A DNA stretch of 64,000 bases from Campylorhamphus procurvoides (lineage: Eukaryota > Chordata > Aves > Passeriformes > Dendrocolaptidae), in the NCBI GenBank assembly GCA_013396655.1, contig WBMV01006632.1:815806-879805 (forward strand). Reading direction: 5' to 3'. A program made the position numbers and the translations under genes. Within the stretch, counting starts at the first letter, position 1; each line of letters begins with the position of its first letter. The notes under the pieces were generated by a model. It was not told where the DNA came from. It saw only the letters and a list, made by a program, of their open reading frames with translations, and made no database searches. Of the stretch, positions 1 to 11,624 are shown piece by piece.

Positions 1-1818
1 TGTAATAACTCTTCTTAGTACATAACTTTCTGAAAATTATGCTGCTTTTCCTCATATCCCTTTTTCTAGATATAACCATCTTTCAAGTGTGTGTTGACTT
101 GTTTATTTTCCTGTTTCCTCCTATTACTTCAGCTGTATTTTAGACAGTGATGTTGTTTGGTTTCAAGCATTCAATTGAAGATCATTGGAAATCTTATTTT
201 TGTTTTATATAAGTCATTAAGTTAACTAGGAGGGCTAAAACCAGAAAACTCACTGTCCAAGTACATTAAAAATTCTGTAGGAGTTACACAATTCATATCC
301 TGAAGTCTACAAGAGATTTGTCTCAGCTGACTTTGAGACTCAATATTTATTTAGTAAGTGATAGCTCATGTCAGGAGATAAATAACAGAAAAAATATCTT
401 TGTTTCAAGAAAAGAACACAAACTATTTGCATCATGAATGGAAACAAAACAAACAAAAGCAAAACAAAAAAACATAACAAAAAAAGAAGGTGTTAGGGAT
501 CCAGGGAGTTCTGTTGGCTACCGCATTTAATTATGTCTCAGATAAATACATTATTCAAGGCTGTATGTAAAGGTCAGAATTAAAACATAGCTCATCCACT
601 CCCAATAGAATTAAAGAGACCAGAATGAAGAATCTCACAGAAAGGTAAGATTTCAGAAACCACACCATTTGGTTTCATCCGTGACAGGTATGCAAGGGGC
701 AGTTTTGACCTGCCATACATCACCTTGTCCTGAGAGCCCCAAACATCTCTGCAATCCACTGCTGCCAGGTGGGTTCTCCCTTGAATGTGGTCCCAGGGGC
801 CCTAGGTGCCTTTCCCAGGGGCTGGAATGGTGAGCGGCATATACCTCTGGGGACCAGCATTGGATAGCCCCATGGGATGACAAAGAAGCCAAGCATGGAC
901 TACTTTTTCCTTTTACAGATGTAGCCATATGGGTTGGTTCATTAGTCTCATCACAATTAGCATCTCCTCTTCGATGACACTGTGGCTCTGCTCAGGCTGA
1001 TAAAAAGGTTGGGATGGATTTTTCTTCTGGGGGTCTGGTGTGATTTTCCAGCTCTTCCTCTGCTGAGTGGTACTTCTCAGTATCCTGCCTAAAGTTGGAA
1101 GGTGTGAATAACTCCATGAAGAGGAGCATCCAATCACACAGGACTGCAGTTTGAACCTGTGAGAGCTGTAAGGTTTTATGTGTAAAGCCTGCTTTGGGTG
1201 GATGATATAAGTAACCTTCAATGTGCTTCTGTGCTAACTGCCAGCAGCCTTGAGAGAGCAAAATGAAAATGCTCTCTGCAGTGCACACTCAATATTTGTA
1301 TGAGTTGACCCTGGCCTTTTGTTCTGAGTTTCTTTCTCTCTATTCAAAATAAGAGAATAAAAAAGAAAGAGCAAGTACTACGCACTAGAAACCAAGGGAC
1401 ATATAAATTAATTCAGTATGAAATCTGCTGATAGAAATTTGGAGGTGTTGTATGTCATGATGACATGCAGCTATAAAAGCACTCAATGGTATAGCAGAGA
1501 CAATTTATATCATTAACATTCACAGACTTATTAAGGAGGATCCTTTTTCCTGTACCACTCTATATCGCAGATGTTATTGAAGGGCATGTTTGCTTTCTTC
1601 ATTATTAAAGCAAACAAGAATTTTATATTCATAGTCTGTTCCGTAATCTTTTTATATAGAAGTACACAAGTTTGTACATCTTTTTACATGTATGTAGATG
1701 TCTTACTGATGAATAATGTTATATATAGCATATATAATAATTTTCAAAATAGATGCAATATTTATGTTGTAGTACTATTACATGAATAATATTTATAGGC
1801 ATGTTGTTTATGTATTTC
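1..1818. other. Unique AT-rich non-coding DNA
   Basis: No recognisable exon, RNA gene or transposon. It contains an A-rich tract at 441-487, a somewhat GC-richer patch around 690-880, and an AT-rich segment around 1690-1750. Short open frames on the minus strand (653-928, 913-1221, 992-1288) overlap one another and resemble no family I know. A pyrimidine tract ending in ACAG near 905-919 looks superficially like a splice acceptor, but no credible exon follows it. Confidence 0.6.
441..487. repeat. A-rich low-complexity tract (AAAC-like)
   Basis: A run of A-rich units interrupted by single C, G and T residues, of the degenerate (AAAC)n type. No retrocopy or SINE body is recognisable next to it, so it is called simple sequence and not a retroposon tail. 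Confidence 0.75.
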
Positions 1819-2441
1819 ACAGAATCATAGAATTATAGAATGTTAAGGGGTTGGAATGGACCTTAAAGATCATCTAGTCCCAACCCCCCTGCCATGTACA
1901 GGGACACCTTCCAATAGACCAGATTGCTCAGATCTCCATCCAACCTGGCTTTCAATACGGCTGGAGTTGGGACATCCACAACGTCCGTAGGCAACCTATT
2001 CCAATGTCTCACCACCCTACAGTAAAGAATTTCTTCTTAATATCTAACCTGTATTTCCCCTCTTTGATTTTGTACCCATTACTCCTTGTCCTGTCACTAC
2101 AGTTCATGACAAAGAGTCCCTCTCTAGCTTCCCTGTAGGCCTCCTTCAAATACTGAAGGTTGCTATGATGTCTCCAGACAACCATCTATTCTCCAGGCTG
2201 AATAGCCCCAGCTTTCTCATCCTGTCTTTGTAGGAGAGATGCCTCAGTCCTCTTATCAACTTCATGGCCCTCTAGACGTACTCCAACAGTTCCATGCCCT
2301 TCTTCTGTTGGGGACACCAGAACTGTACACAGCACTCCAGATAGGGTCTCACAAGAGCAGAGTAGGGGGGAAGTATCACCTCTTTGACCTGCTGGCCACA
2401 TGCTGGCCAGACTTCTTTTGATGCAGCCTGGGATGCGGTTG
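1819..2441 (-). mobile_element. CR1 LINE fragment, 5'-truncated, minus strand
   Basis: The left edge is the reverse complement of the CR1 3' terminus, with repeated AGAATCATAGAATT-type octamers. It continues through the conserved CR1 3' region, including the stretches corresponding to 'catccacaac', 'ctcaccaccct' and 'cagtaaagaatttcttctta'. On the minus strand, broken frames within 2186-2441 encode relics of the ORF2 C-terminal region; a peptide starting [15 protein letters not shown] (reverse-transcriptase/LINE C-terminal segment) is readable near the right end. The frame is broken, so the copy is dead. The right edge near 2441 is where similarity stops, as usual for 5'-truncated CR1 inserts. 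A short duplication of the 'gctggcca' motif near 2391-2410 departs from the family pattern. CR1 moves by target-primed reverse transcription and normally lacks long target-site duplications; none is obvious here. Confidence 0.93.
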
Positions 2442-4350
2442 CCCCAGATTTGTAATTTGGAAAATTATTTGTAATTCTTCCCAATTATAGGAAATCTACG
2501 TAACAACTTCTAATGCTACACGGACTTAGTAAGTGCAGCATTGTTGCCTTTAATCAAGCTACTCTGTCAGTATATCTGCTTACACCGAAGATTACCCCTT
2601 GCTTTAAAATAGAGGGTGATGGGTGCACAGCGACACTGTTAAACAAGCAACTTTACAAGCCTCTGATTTTACTGGAGCCACGGTTTTCCTCTTCCTCCTG
2701 AAATAACCAAGTGCCAAAATAAGCTTGAGAAGGATGTGAAAACAATAGAATGCAGAACTCACAGGTCCTAAATAAGTGGTTGCAAAAATGACCTGACTTC
2801 AAAAGAAGTTTGGAAAAAAATGCGAAACCTTTTTGGGAAAGATGAGAGCATGACTGCATGCAGTTTGCAGTATAAAATGTCTATAAAATATAATCACATT
2901 GGTTGCACAAACCAGTGTCCAGATGTTATTTGTATATAGCTGTACTGTAGAAGGAACAATATTGGTAAATGCAGTTCAGCTGGTTAGAAAAGTGGATAAG
3001 AGTTTTTGTTGCAAGAGCAACTAGCGGTCGGTGATTAGAAGAAAGGATTTTGCTCTCATAGCCTGACATCTTTCTGCTGTCTGTAGCAGAAGGCCGTCCA
3101 AGAGCATTGGTTTTGCTGGCTCCCAGGAGGCCTGCAGAGAACAGGCTGCAGTCCCACAGCTGGAGCTGGCAGCCAGCTGCTGAGCTGAGTGAGAACTGCG
3201 CTGCAGCTACAGACAGAGTTTGGGAAAATCTGGGGGAAACACCATCCATCCTGATCTCCTGTCTTTAATCTCAGCAGCATCCGAGTTGGGGTAGATTTAC
3301 CAGTGGAAAGGAACATTTGCACCCTTTGACCTTAGCACCACAGAACACCCTGTGGTTCACAGCCTGCTGAGGGTGCTGAACACCCTCTTTCTCACCCAAC
3401 TGCAGCTCTTACAGAGGTCTGTGCAGCAAATAGTCTGAAGGCTATCTGAGAAGGTATCCTTTATCCCATCCTGCCTGCTGGAGTTAGCTGGAATTGTCCC
3501 CACAGCTGAGAGGCCAAGAATTACCATGGAAACACTTGCAGCAACTCATGTCAAAGCAAATACTTCAGTGTTAGTTAACAGAGATTTAAAAAGATGCTTA
3601 TTGAAAGAGCAGCATGCTTTGTTACCTTTATGAGGTCACTTAGCTAATCTGCCCACTAAATCTGTTTGCTGCACGTGTTACTCTCTGCTGACCTTAAAAG
3701 TTCTTGTGAAAGATGGATCGCAGAGTTTAGAAATAACACAAAATAGTCTCAGCTGTTTTCCTTGACTACATGATAGCTATGAAAAAAGGTGACCCTGGCA
3801 GAGATTTTCCTTTGCAAATTAATGTAAGATATGCCTGTGTTAAGAACTGTTCTTGGTCAGGAAATTTATGACTGTACGTTACCATCTGCAAGAGAGCTTT
3901 TGTCCTGTAGCAGCAATGTGATCATCAGAAAAGTCACTATGTTGAGATCCTAGCACACTGGCCTTATGCTGCATGAGTCTGTGTTTTTGATGCTTTCCCT
4001 GGCTTAGGTGCAAGGGTGGATGTGTCACTTTATTGCTTAGTGTCACTACTTCTGCCACTGTCTGTTTCTTGTCTGTATGTATCACAGGCTCTTCTACCTG
4101 CCCTTTGTTTTATCTGGCTGTATAGGCAACCTGTGAACATAGCCTTCAACTTTGCCATATTCCATTTTGTCCAATCCCTGGTTTTTTTAACAACACTCAG
4201 TTCTTTCTGGTGAGATATTTTAATTCTTACCTAATGGACACGACCTCCTATTTTGGTGCAATTTTCATTAGGGTACTACTTGTGCTACATTTATTAATGA
4301 CAATTTTGCAAGATCTTTTGTTTTTAATTTGTGGACCATTCTTCCCTCTC

Positions 4351-4372
4351 TTTTTTTTCTTTTTTTTTTTTT
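4351..4372. repeat. Poly-T tract
   Basis: About 22 bases of T broken by one C, followed directly by CCTCAG. It resembles a polypyrimidine tract and acceptor, but no coding sequence follows, so only the simple repeat is called. Confidence 0.75.
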
Positions 4373-4956
4373 CCTCAGACATATTGCTTTTAACACATTG
4401 GCAGTGTTAGTGCAGCATATGTTTTCACATGAATAATTTAATAGTTGTACAAGCCACTATCATCCTGGGTATATCATTCTGAATGTGCTGAATATACTGG
4501 GTACTGATTAGTATGGAAAACAGCACCGTGAGACTGAATTTAACACAGGAAATATTTCACATGCAAAATGCATTCAGTTTTCACAAAAATATGAATAAAT
4601 ATACTGCTTATTTTTTGAATGACTCCTTATAAATCATTGCTCTTGTAGAACAGCATAGCAAAACAGGATTTAAATTTACAAGTAGTACAAATAGAAACTT
4701 TGCCAAACCGTGGTTTCATACAACTCAAAATCTACATGGACGTGGATCAGAATTGCCAAGTACTTTCAGTTGCAAAGACGGTTAGGTTGTTGAGGAGGAG
4801 TCATATCTGGACAGAGGGACAGATATCCTTTCTACTTATTCAGTGTCTGGTGATTAATGTTGTCACACAAAACATGTGAGGACTGTGTTTAGTGCTGCCT
4901 GTATTGATTTGAACTATAATTCTCTTGCCTCAACAGGGTACCTTAACCATCGGGGT

Positions 4957-4997
4957 AAAAAAAAAACAGATCAAACCAAACTAAACCAAAAACAAAC
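4957..4997. repeat. A-rich low-complexity tract
   Basis: Ten consecutive A residues followed by irregular AAACC/AAAC units. No retroposon body is evident upstream. Confidence 0.7.
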
Positions 4998-6644
4998 ATC
5001 ATGTGTTTCCTTGATATTTACAACTTTGAAAGACACTTTTATAAATGCTAAAGCATCCACTGTCAAGAGAAAGAGAATAGCATAGTACAGTGGCTAGCTC
5101 ACTACAAGATGGTGCAGGTTGGAAGCCCTTCAGTCAGGGCTGGGTCTGGAGCCTGGAGTTCAGGTCCCTAAAGTATCGCTATCACTGGCTGTTCTGGAAG
5201 AAGGAAGCAGTGGTAGAGATGCAACCAGTCCTTAATTCCCTGTTCTTTATTGTATGCCAGCTTCCCAGGGTCACCAGGCAGGATTTCAGCTCTTTCTCTG
5301 ACTGTCACTGTGCAGCATTCATTCTGAGGCCCAGGTGATAAGAGATTTACATGCATGATCAATCTCTTCAGCTTCAGTGGGTCTGCTTGTCTCAAGGATG
5401 CATGCTTTGGTAAGAGTAGGTCAACCTTGCCCCTAGAGACTACACTAGGGAAAATACACTAATTAAGTGTATGTGGGAGGCCACGTTTCATATTAGTCCT
5501 AAAGGGATTTTACTTATTATGAAGACTATTGTTTTAATTTCCTTTAAAAAAACTCGCCAACAGTCTTAGCATTGTTTGTCTTTGAAGAATTGTCTTTTTT
5601 TTCCCTTGCTGTCTGTCTGTACTTAAAATTATGCCCACTTCTCTTTAAACTCTAAAAAAACCTGGTTCCCAGTAAATCAAAATAAATACTGTGCCTTTTA
5701 TAAAACAGCAAACATGCAAAACAAGAAAAAACTCCACCCCTGCACAAACTCATCAAAAAGGAATTGCCAGAGTGATGGAGGAGGGTATTACCACTCCATC
5801 GGATGCTTTTAATTGCAATTCTTATGAATGGTCTGAATCTCTCATACCTGAGTTGCAGCACAAAGCAAGTTATTTTTAGCAGCTGTAGCCCAAAGCTACT
5901 GTTGCTACTCCACAGTGGTGTGCACAGATACACCGTCTTTCTTGTGGTTCCAGGCTCATGAGGGAAATTAAATGCATTACCTGATACAGCATCTTTAGTA
6001 GCAATTAACAAATATTAGACAAATATTAACTTAAAGGAGCCAGGAGGAAGGTAAATGTAGCCTAATAAATTGCCTTCTCTTGTTCAAAGCCTCTGTAGAT
6101 GCATAAACCCCAAAAAACTCTTGTTAAAGATGATATAGAGGAAAGCTTGTTGAGATTTACCCTTCTGCTAAATACACACAAAAGGAACACCATTATTATT
6201 TATTTTTTAAAAGACAGAGGAGGTTTTGCCATTTGAAAATAAAGGTTAAATGTTGTGTGGAAAAAAAAATAAAATCTGTTTCTGCTTGCACTGGGGATTT
6301 TTACAGTTTTCAGTACAAAGCAGTTGGTTGAAAAGATTAGTCTCTGCTGTAATGAATTAGACAGCTTTTCTGTTCCAGAGTGTGTTTTCATTAGGGTGAA
6401 CAATGGAGACCACTGGGTGGATTGCAATGAGTAGCTTTACAAAGGACAAGCTGCATTTATCTGAAGACAGTTCATGGGTTTATAATGGGCAGCCGGGCCT
6501 TTGTCTTTGCTACGAATCTTCCTGTGAATAGCTCCATGATTCATAGGCAAATTATAGTTGCTTCCTACTATCATGGCCATTTTAATAGCAAAGTTCACAA
6601 AAGGCTTTCTTCAAGTGCTAAGTGGCATTAGTGGGCTCGCACTC

Positions 6645-6659
6645 TTTTTTTTTTTTTTT
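6645..6659. repeat. Poly-T tract (15 T)
   Basis: An uninterrupted run of 15 T, a mononucleotide repeat. No adjacent element was identified. Confidence 0.75.
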
Positions 6660-7539
6660 GCAGTTATTAGAATCAGGTTAAATAAATAAGAAGCCACATT
6701 TTTTGGTCCTTGTAAGGATTTTTTTGTGAAAGATTGAAGATCAAAGTGTAAATATGACGTTTTGAATCTGTCTCATTTTTCTCTCAATTAACCAGTGATA
6801 TATACACTAGAAAATGAACCTAATCAAGGATAAAAATCTGATAGAAGTGCTGTTGCAGATAAGCAGTTAAAAACATGTAAAGGTTTCTGAAGAACACCTT
6901 TTTTAAGTATTTTGAGATCCTTCAATTTAAATGACTATATACTTTGTGTATGATAGCATCCTGTTGATGCTGATGGTTGATATTCCAGACCTCAGCTTCC
7001 TAACAGAGATGGCTTTGGGGTGAATCAAAATAAATAAATACATGCAAAATGTTATTCATAGTAGTAGCAAATGTTTCCTTGTAGTGGCATTAAAAGCCAT
7101 ATCAGAACTGAGATTCTTTTGTGTTATGCATCCACAGACAGGAAAAACTACACTCTGTGCCTAAGGTTATATAGTTTCTGTTTAATTAACCCACCGTTTT
7201 TTTAAGTTCATTTGTGCAGTTTCTTGATCAACAGAACTTCTGACTAATAACTAGCTTCGTAAGTTATTTGCCCAAATTTTGCTTTAATTAAAAGTGAGCT
7301 CTGTTTGCCTTGGAAAATACAGAGGGCATGTATGATGCTGCAGCCTAACTGTTCACTCAGCAGATTGGCAGAAACTTTAATCTTCCAGTCTACTTAGAGA
7401 TAAAGGGCATTATTACTAGTATATACCATTAAATATATGTATTTTTTAATATGAGTGGATGAGTTTAGAGTCCAGAGACTTGAGCCTTTTTTAAGTCATG
7501 CTAGAAGAAAGTGAGCAAGTTGAAATTTCTCAACCTCAC

Positions 7540-7570
7540 TTTTTCTTTTTCTTTTTCTTTTTTTTTTTTT
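7540..7570. repeat. (TTTTTC)n / poly-T tract
   Basis: Several TTTTTC hexamer units running into a pure T stretch. It is a simple pyrimidine repeat on the plus strand and is likely length-variable. Confidence 0.75.
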
Positions 7571-8126
7571 AATTTCCCCACTGTGATCTACCCTGAAGGG
7601 GATAGACTTCATATGCTGGATTCTTATCCCAGACATGGATACAATGGGGAAGTTGTGAGGTGAGAAGAAGAGTCTTTAGTTCTGATTTCGGTCAAATGAA
7701 CACTGTGGGAAGTGGTTTTCTCCTTTTTCTTCTTTCTAAACTGCTTGGTAGTGGCCAAGGGCATTCTTATAGCACAAGGACAAGATGAGAAAACCCAACA
7801 CCCCACTAGAGAGTTGCTGAATTGCCTCAGATGGAGAATTCCTTTCAGGTGAATGATTCAGCCTGGCACTTGAGCATGTAGCTTTGCAGCAGCTTCAGAC
7901 AAAATTGTAATCTAATGCTCTGGTCCAAACAGTTTCTTGCTTAATATGCATATGATAGTTTCCACCTTGTGCTTGTCCCTTGCATTGGGATGGATTGTCC
8001 TTTTGAGCTGCTTCAAGGAATGGACACAGAGGGCCAAGGAAGTCCATATTGGAATGGAAATCTCTGCATTACCCGGAAGAAACACAATTGTCTTACGTGC
8101 CAATGCTAGATACGCCAGAGGGAAAA

Positions 8127-8449
8127 AGCCTTGAACATTTCCAGATATGGGGCATCCACAACTTCTCTGGGCAACTTATTTCAGTACCTCACCACCCTCA
8201 CAGTAAAGAGTTTGTTCCTAATATCTAAAACTACTCTCTTTCAGTTTAAAGGCATTCTACCTGGTCTTATCACTACATGGCCTTGTAAAAAGTCTCCGTC
8301 TTTCTTGTAGGTTTTCTTCTGGTACTGGGAGGCAGCATTTAACTCACCCAAAAGTCTTCTCTTCCCAGGCTCAACAATCCCAATCTCTCAGCCTTTTTCC
8401 TCATAGGAGAGATGCTGCATCCCTCTAATCATCTTGATACTCCTCACTG
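8127..8449 (-). mobile_element. CR1 LINE fragment lacking its 3' tail, minus strand
   Basis: This stretch matches the internal 3' region of avian CR1 read in reverse: 'ggggcatccacaacttctc', 'gggcaactt', 'ctcaccaccctcacagtaaa', and the downstream 'actacatggccttgtaaaaa' block. The homologous segment also occurs, more diverged, in the element at 1819-2441. Similarity begins abruptly near 8127, without the terminal AGAATCATAG octamers expected at the 3' end, and fades near 8449. The copy is therefore truncated at both ends. The tail loss implies a later deletion or rearrangement, because CR1 normally inserts 3'-end first. It has no coding capacity. Confidence 0.9.
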
Positions 8450-10007
8450 ATGAACAGTGAACCTTCGATATCAAACCTAGATGGGTTCTACCTGCATTAG
8501 GATCTGTTTGTTCTGAGACTGCAGACATTCCCATGCTCCTATGTCTGTGTCTCCAAGGGCAAAAAATGAACTTCTACTTTCTTTTCTTAACTTCTCAGGC
8601 TCCACTTGGCAGCCAGGTACTCTCACACTACCCTGTGCCTCAACTCTACCATTTCTATTCACTTTCTTGCAATCTCTCTCATTCAGCCTTTCTTCTTCTT
8701 GCTTATGAGTCTTTCTAATTCTCCATATCTTTTAGGGAAAAAAACACGGTTCTTTTCTTTCTAATTCTTTATCTTCTTCACCTACTTGTACCAAAGACTG
8801 TGAAGATATCTTATTTTCCTATTAGAAACAACATTGTGAGGAAAAAATGTTGTTTACCATGACAATGCTATAGTCTCATATTGCTGATAGTCACCAAGAA
8901 CAAGAAAAATCAGACTTCAAGCAATGTAGAACTTTTCTTTTCTACATCAGTATCATTGAAACAAATGTAGTTAAACAGCCCACATGCCAGATAAGAGCAG
9001 GTACTTTTAGATCCCTATTTTGAATTGGTGCCAACATAATCAGGCAATACAAGCTATTTACTTTTATTGACCTTTTGTCTATCAGGGACCTTGACTGTTT
9101 TTTACCAGTAATGCTTACTCATCATTTATCATCATGCAGATCTGTAACCTTTTGGAAAGCAGAAGTCAGCATCACTTTGTCCATTTTCAGAATGTGGACA
9201 GAATCAATACCAGAACAACTGTCTGCATCAAAGTTCCTGAAGAGTAGGCAAACTGGGCTGTTTAGCAGAGACCGCTACATAATTTGTGAACTACCTGAAC
9301 TTCACCTGAGATTCTCATGAGTTGCTCCATGATTTTCTGCAAAAGGTGAAAATTTAACTGTTTCTGAACACTAGGAAGGAGTCTTTGACACACCCTTTCA
9401 GACACTAAGACACCTTACGTAGCTCATAGACAAAGATCGGGCTAAAATAACAGAGGTGTTCACTTACACTGATTCACTATTGGGTATCAAGATTTAAAAA
9501 CATTGATTTAAAAACATTAATGAAAATATAAATTTTGGGTAGTTCAAATAAATAATTTCTGAATCATGTTAGTTTTTATTTATAAGGACAGTCAATAATG
9601 CTGTCTTTGGGTATTCTGGGGCAATGCCTCTGCAGCAATTACTCCCTTCTGAATCTGTTTTGCATCAAGCCCCTTTCAATTTTTAAGGCCCATTCTGTTA
9701 TATTCGTGCATGTGCAACTCTTAATCTGGAAATTGTCTGCACACCACCAACTGCAGGTTTAGACTAAAGCATTAGGGTATCTCACTGAATAGTGAAAGCC
9801 CTATAAATCATTCCCTGGACACACTTCATGGACTTAATAATGCAAACTAGAATAGTACTTGCAGGAGAGCAGACCTAATTTCATCCTTCTACTTATACCG
9901 AAGCCCAGAAATGTTGAAGTCACTGGTTATTGACTTCAGTTAATTTTGGAGCTTATTTATCATAAATTCTGTGTTCAGGAGAGATTTTTTCTGGGAGCAG
10001 AGGAACC
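8450..10007. other. Unique non-coding DNA
   Basis: AT-rich sequence with no recognisable gene or transposon. It contains a perfect 14-bp tandem duplication (gatttaaaaacatt twice) at 9491-9518. The open frames at 8477-8718 and 9075-9320 have no recognisable content. Confidence 0.55.
9491..9518. repeat. Perfect 14-bp tandem duplication
   Basis: Two adjacent identical copies of gatttaaaaacatt. It is a short local duplication with no sign of a mobile element. Two other perfect 14-bp tandem pairs occur at 40478-40505 and 44365-44392. Confidence 0.85.
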
Positions 10008-10256
10008 ATGCTTTTGCACAAACTGAAACAGAGGAGGTTCCCTCAGAACATCAGGAAATACTTTTTCACTGTGAGGCTGACTGAACGCTGGAAGAGGTTC
10101 CTTAAGGAGGTGGTGGAGTTTCCATCCTTGGAGATCTTCAAAAGCTGTCTGGATACAGTCCTGGGCAACCAGCTATAGATGGCCCTGCTTGAGCAGTGGG
10201 TTTGGACCAGAGGTCCAGAGAGCAGAGATCCCTTCCATCTCTGTGACTCTGTAATT
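10008..10256 (+). mobile_element. CR1 LINE 3' end with open ORF2 C-terminus, plus strand
   Basis: A heavily 5'-truncated CR1 in plus orientation. The frame 10008-10178 (57 codons including the TAG stop) is open and reads like the CR1 ORF2 C-terminus: a KLKQRRFPQNIRKYFFTVR block, then the tryptophan and 'EVVEFPSLEIF' motif, then LDTVLGNQL before the stop. The stop is followed by the CR1 3' UTR (gccctgcttgagcagtggg) and ends in the degenerate tail tgtgactctgtaattc. The ATG at 10008 probably lies at or just outside the insert edge and is not a real start. This fragment contains no catalytic reverse-transcriptase or endonuclease residues, so it is a relic and not an active element. Confidence 0.93.
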
Positions 10257-11552
10257 CAGATACCACATAGCAGGAGCCAAAGCATCAGAATCCGGCCTTC
10301 AGTTGTTTTTTTGGAGAGGAAAATCATCCCATCTCTTAAAATGTCCTGTCAAAAGGTACTCCTAATGAAATGCATGGAAATACATGGAAACGTGAAATAG
10401 GGTTGAAATAAGCAATTTAGTTAACAACATGTAGAATGTAACATTTTGAACTCTTAATACAATTTCCTCAGCTCTCTGGAAATACCTGGTTTGACTGAAA
10501 TGATTATTCTTCAGAAATAATGGAATATTTAATTTCAGGCACCATTTGAATAATACATCAGGATTTTTTTTTTTTTTATAATCTGGTTAAAAAGAAAAGG
10601 TAATTGTCTTTTTAGGAACAATCTGGTATTTCTGTCTTCAAAGCTGTTATTTACATATCAACAGCTTTGTTCAGTTCCTCTGTTCTTTGGCCAAGTTGAG
10701 ATTACAATGAATGGCAAACAAAGAGGTGGCAACCCCATCAAGTCAGATCAAAAGAGGCAGAAAAGGAGTAAACAGGACTATTAGGAGGAATAAACAATTA
10801 CGGTAAAAGAACAAAATTGCGTATTTTTGTGTTTTATTTAATTTCACATTTATTTAATTGTAAAATCTTGTCAGAAGTCTGAAAATATTTTTTCCCCTTT
10901 AACCAAGTTGGCACTTTTCCATTTGGCAAATACACCACTGGGCTTATTTTCCCCTTCTGTATGTTGAATGGTAGCAAAATAAAGATATTTTTATTGGTTT
11001 TTTTTCTGTAGGAACAATTCTTCTGTATGTTTTTCTCATAAAGCCTTTTGTTGTCCTATGGTGGCATCATGGGTAGTAATGGCATTTCTACTAAACTCCT
11101 AATGAAGTAAAAATTAAGTATGTCATGATTTACTAGCAGGGACTTGTACCAGAATAGAAATTGGCTCCGCCTTGATACCGTTTTAATGTTGAACCAGGTT
11201 CAGACATGAATTAGGATAAAACAAAAAAGAAAGAAAACACTAAAAAGTGGAAGATGGTGATTTAAAAAAGAGAGTGGAGAAATGCCTGTTGTTTTAAAGG
11301 TCATGTCATCAGACACCAGTGCACACTGCTGCTACTTCCATGACAAAGCAAAGTGCTCTTTTCCACACCTTGTGGCTAAGCACCTTCAGACACTTAATGG
11401 ATTTAGAAGTACTCCTCTCTTGGCAATGAAACCAAATGAGAATATATACCATTGAGACAGAAAGTTGTGGCTGGAGAAGGAAAAAGGGAATCAGGATGAC
11501 AAATCAAAGTGAAAGACTTAGAAAAACAGAACAGTGATGAATGGTAAGATCA

Positions 11553-11624
11553 GACTTGTTTCATACTTTTGTCTTACCCTTTGACTTGTTTCCTACTCTT
11601 GTCTTACCCTTTGACTTTCTTCAT
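11553..11624. repeat. 30-bp tandem repeat, two copies plus a partial third
   Basis: Unit 1 (11553-11582) and unit 2 (11583-11612) both start gacttgttt and end gtcttacccttt, differing at about two positions in the middle. A third, more diverged partial copy begins gactttcttc at 11613. It looks like a local minisatellite-type duplication. Confidence 0.85.

Larger units (their letters stand above)
2442..8126. other. Unique non-coding DNA with scattered A/T tracts
   Basis: No recognisable gene or transposon. A GC-richer patch at about 3080-3260 contains a small inverted repeat (agctggc-a-gccagct). Homopolymer or A-rich tracts occur at 4351-4372, 4957-4997, 6645-6659 and 7540-7570. Minus-strand frames at 2926-3249 and 5652-6011 are open for about 110-120 codons but show no family resemblance and overlap other frames. 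Confidence 0.55.

Noticed and set aside
1450..1500. TATA-like ctataaaagc suggesting a promoter
   Set aside because: Isolated motif in AT-rich DNA with no CpG-rich context or downstream exon.
4351..4380. Polypyrimidine tract followed by CCTCAG, resembling a splice acceptor
   Set aside because: No coding potential or donor site follows; such T tracts recur through the window.
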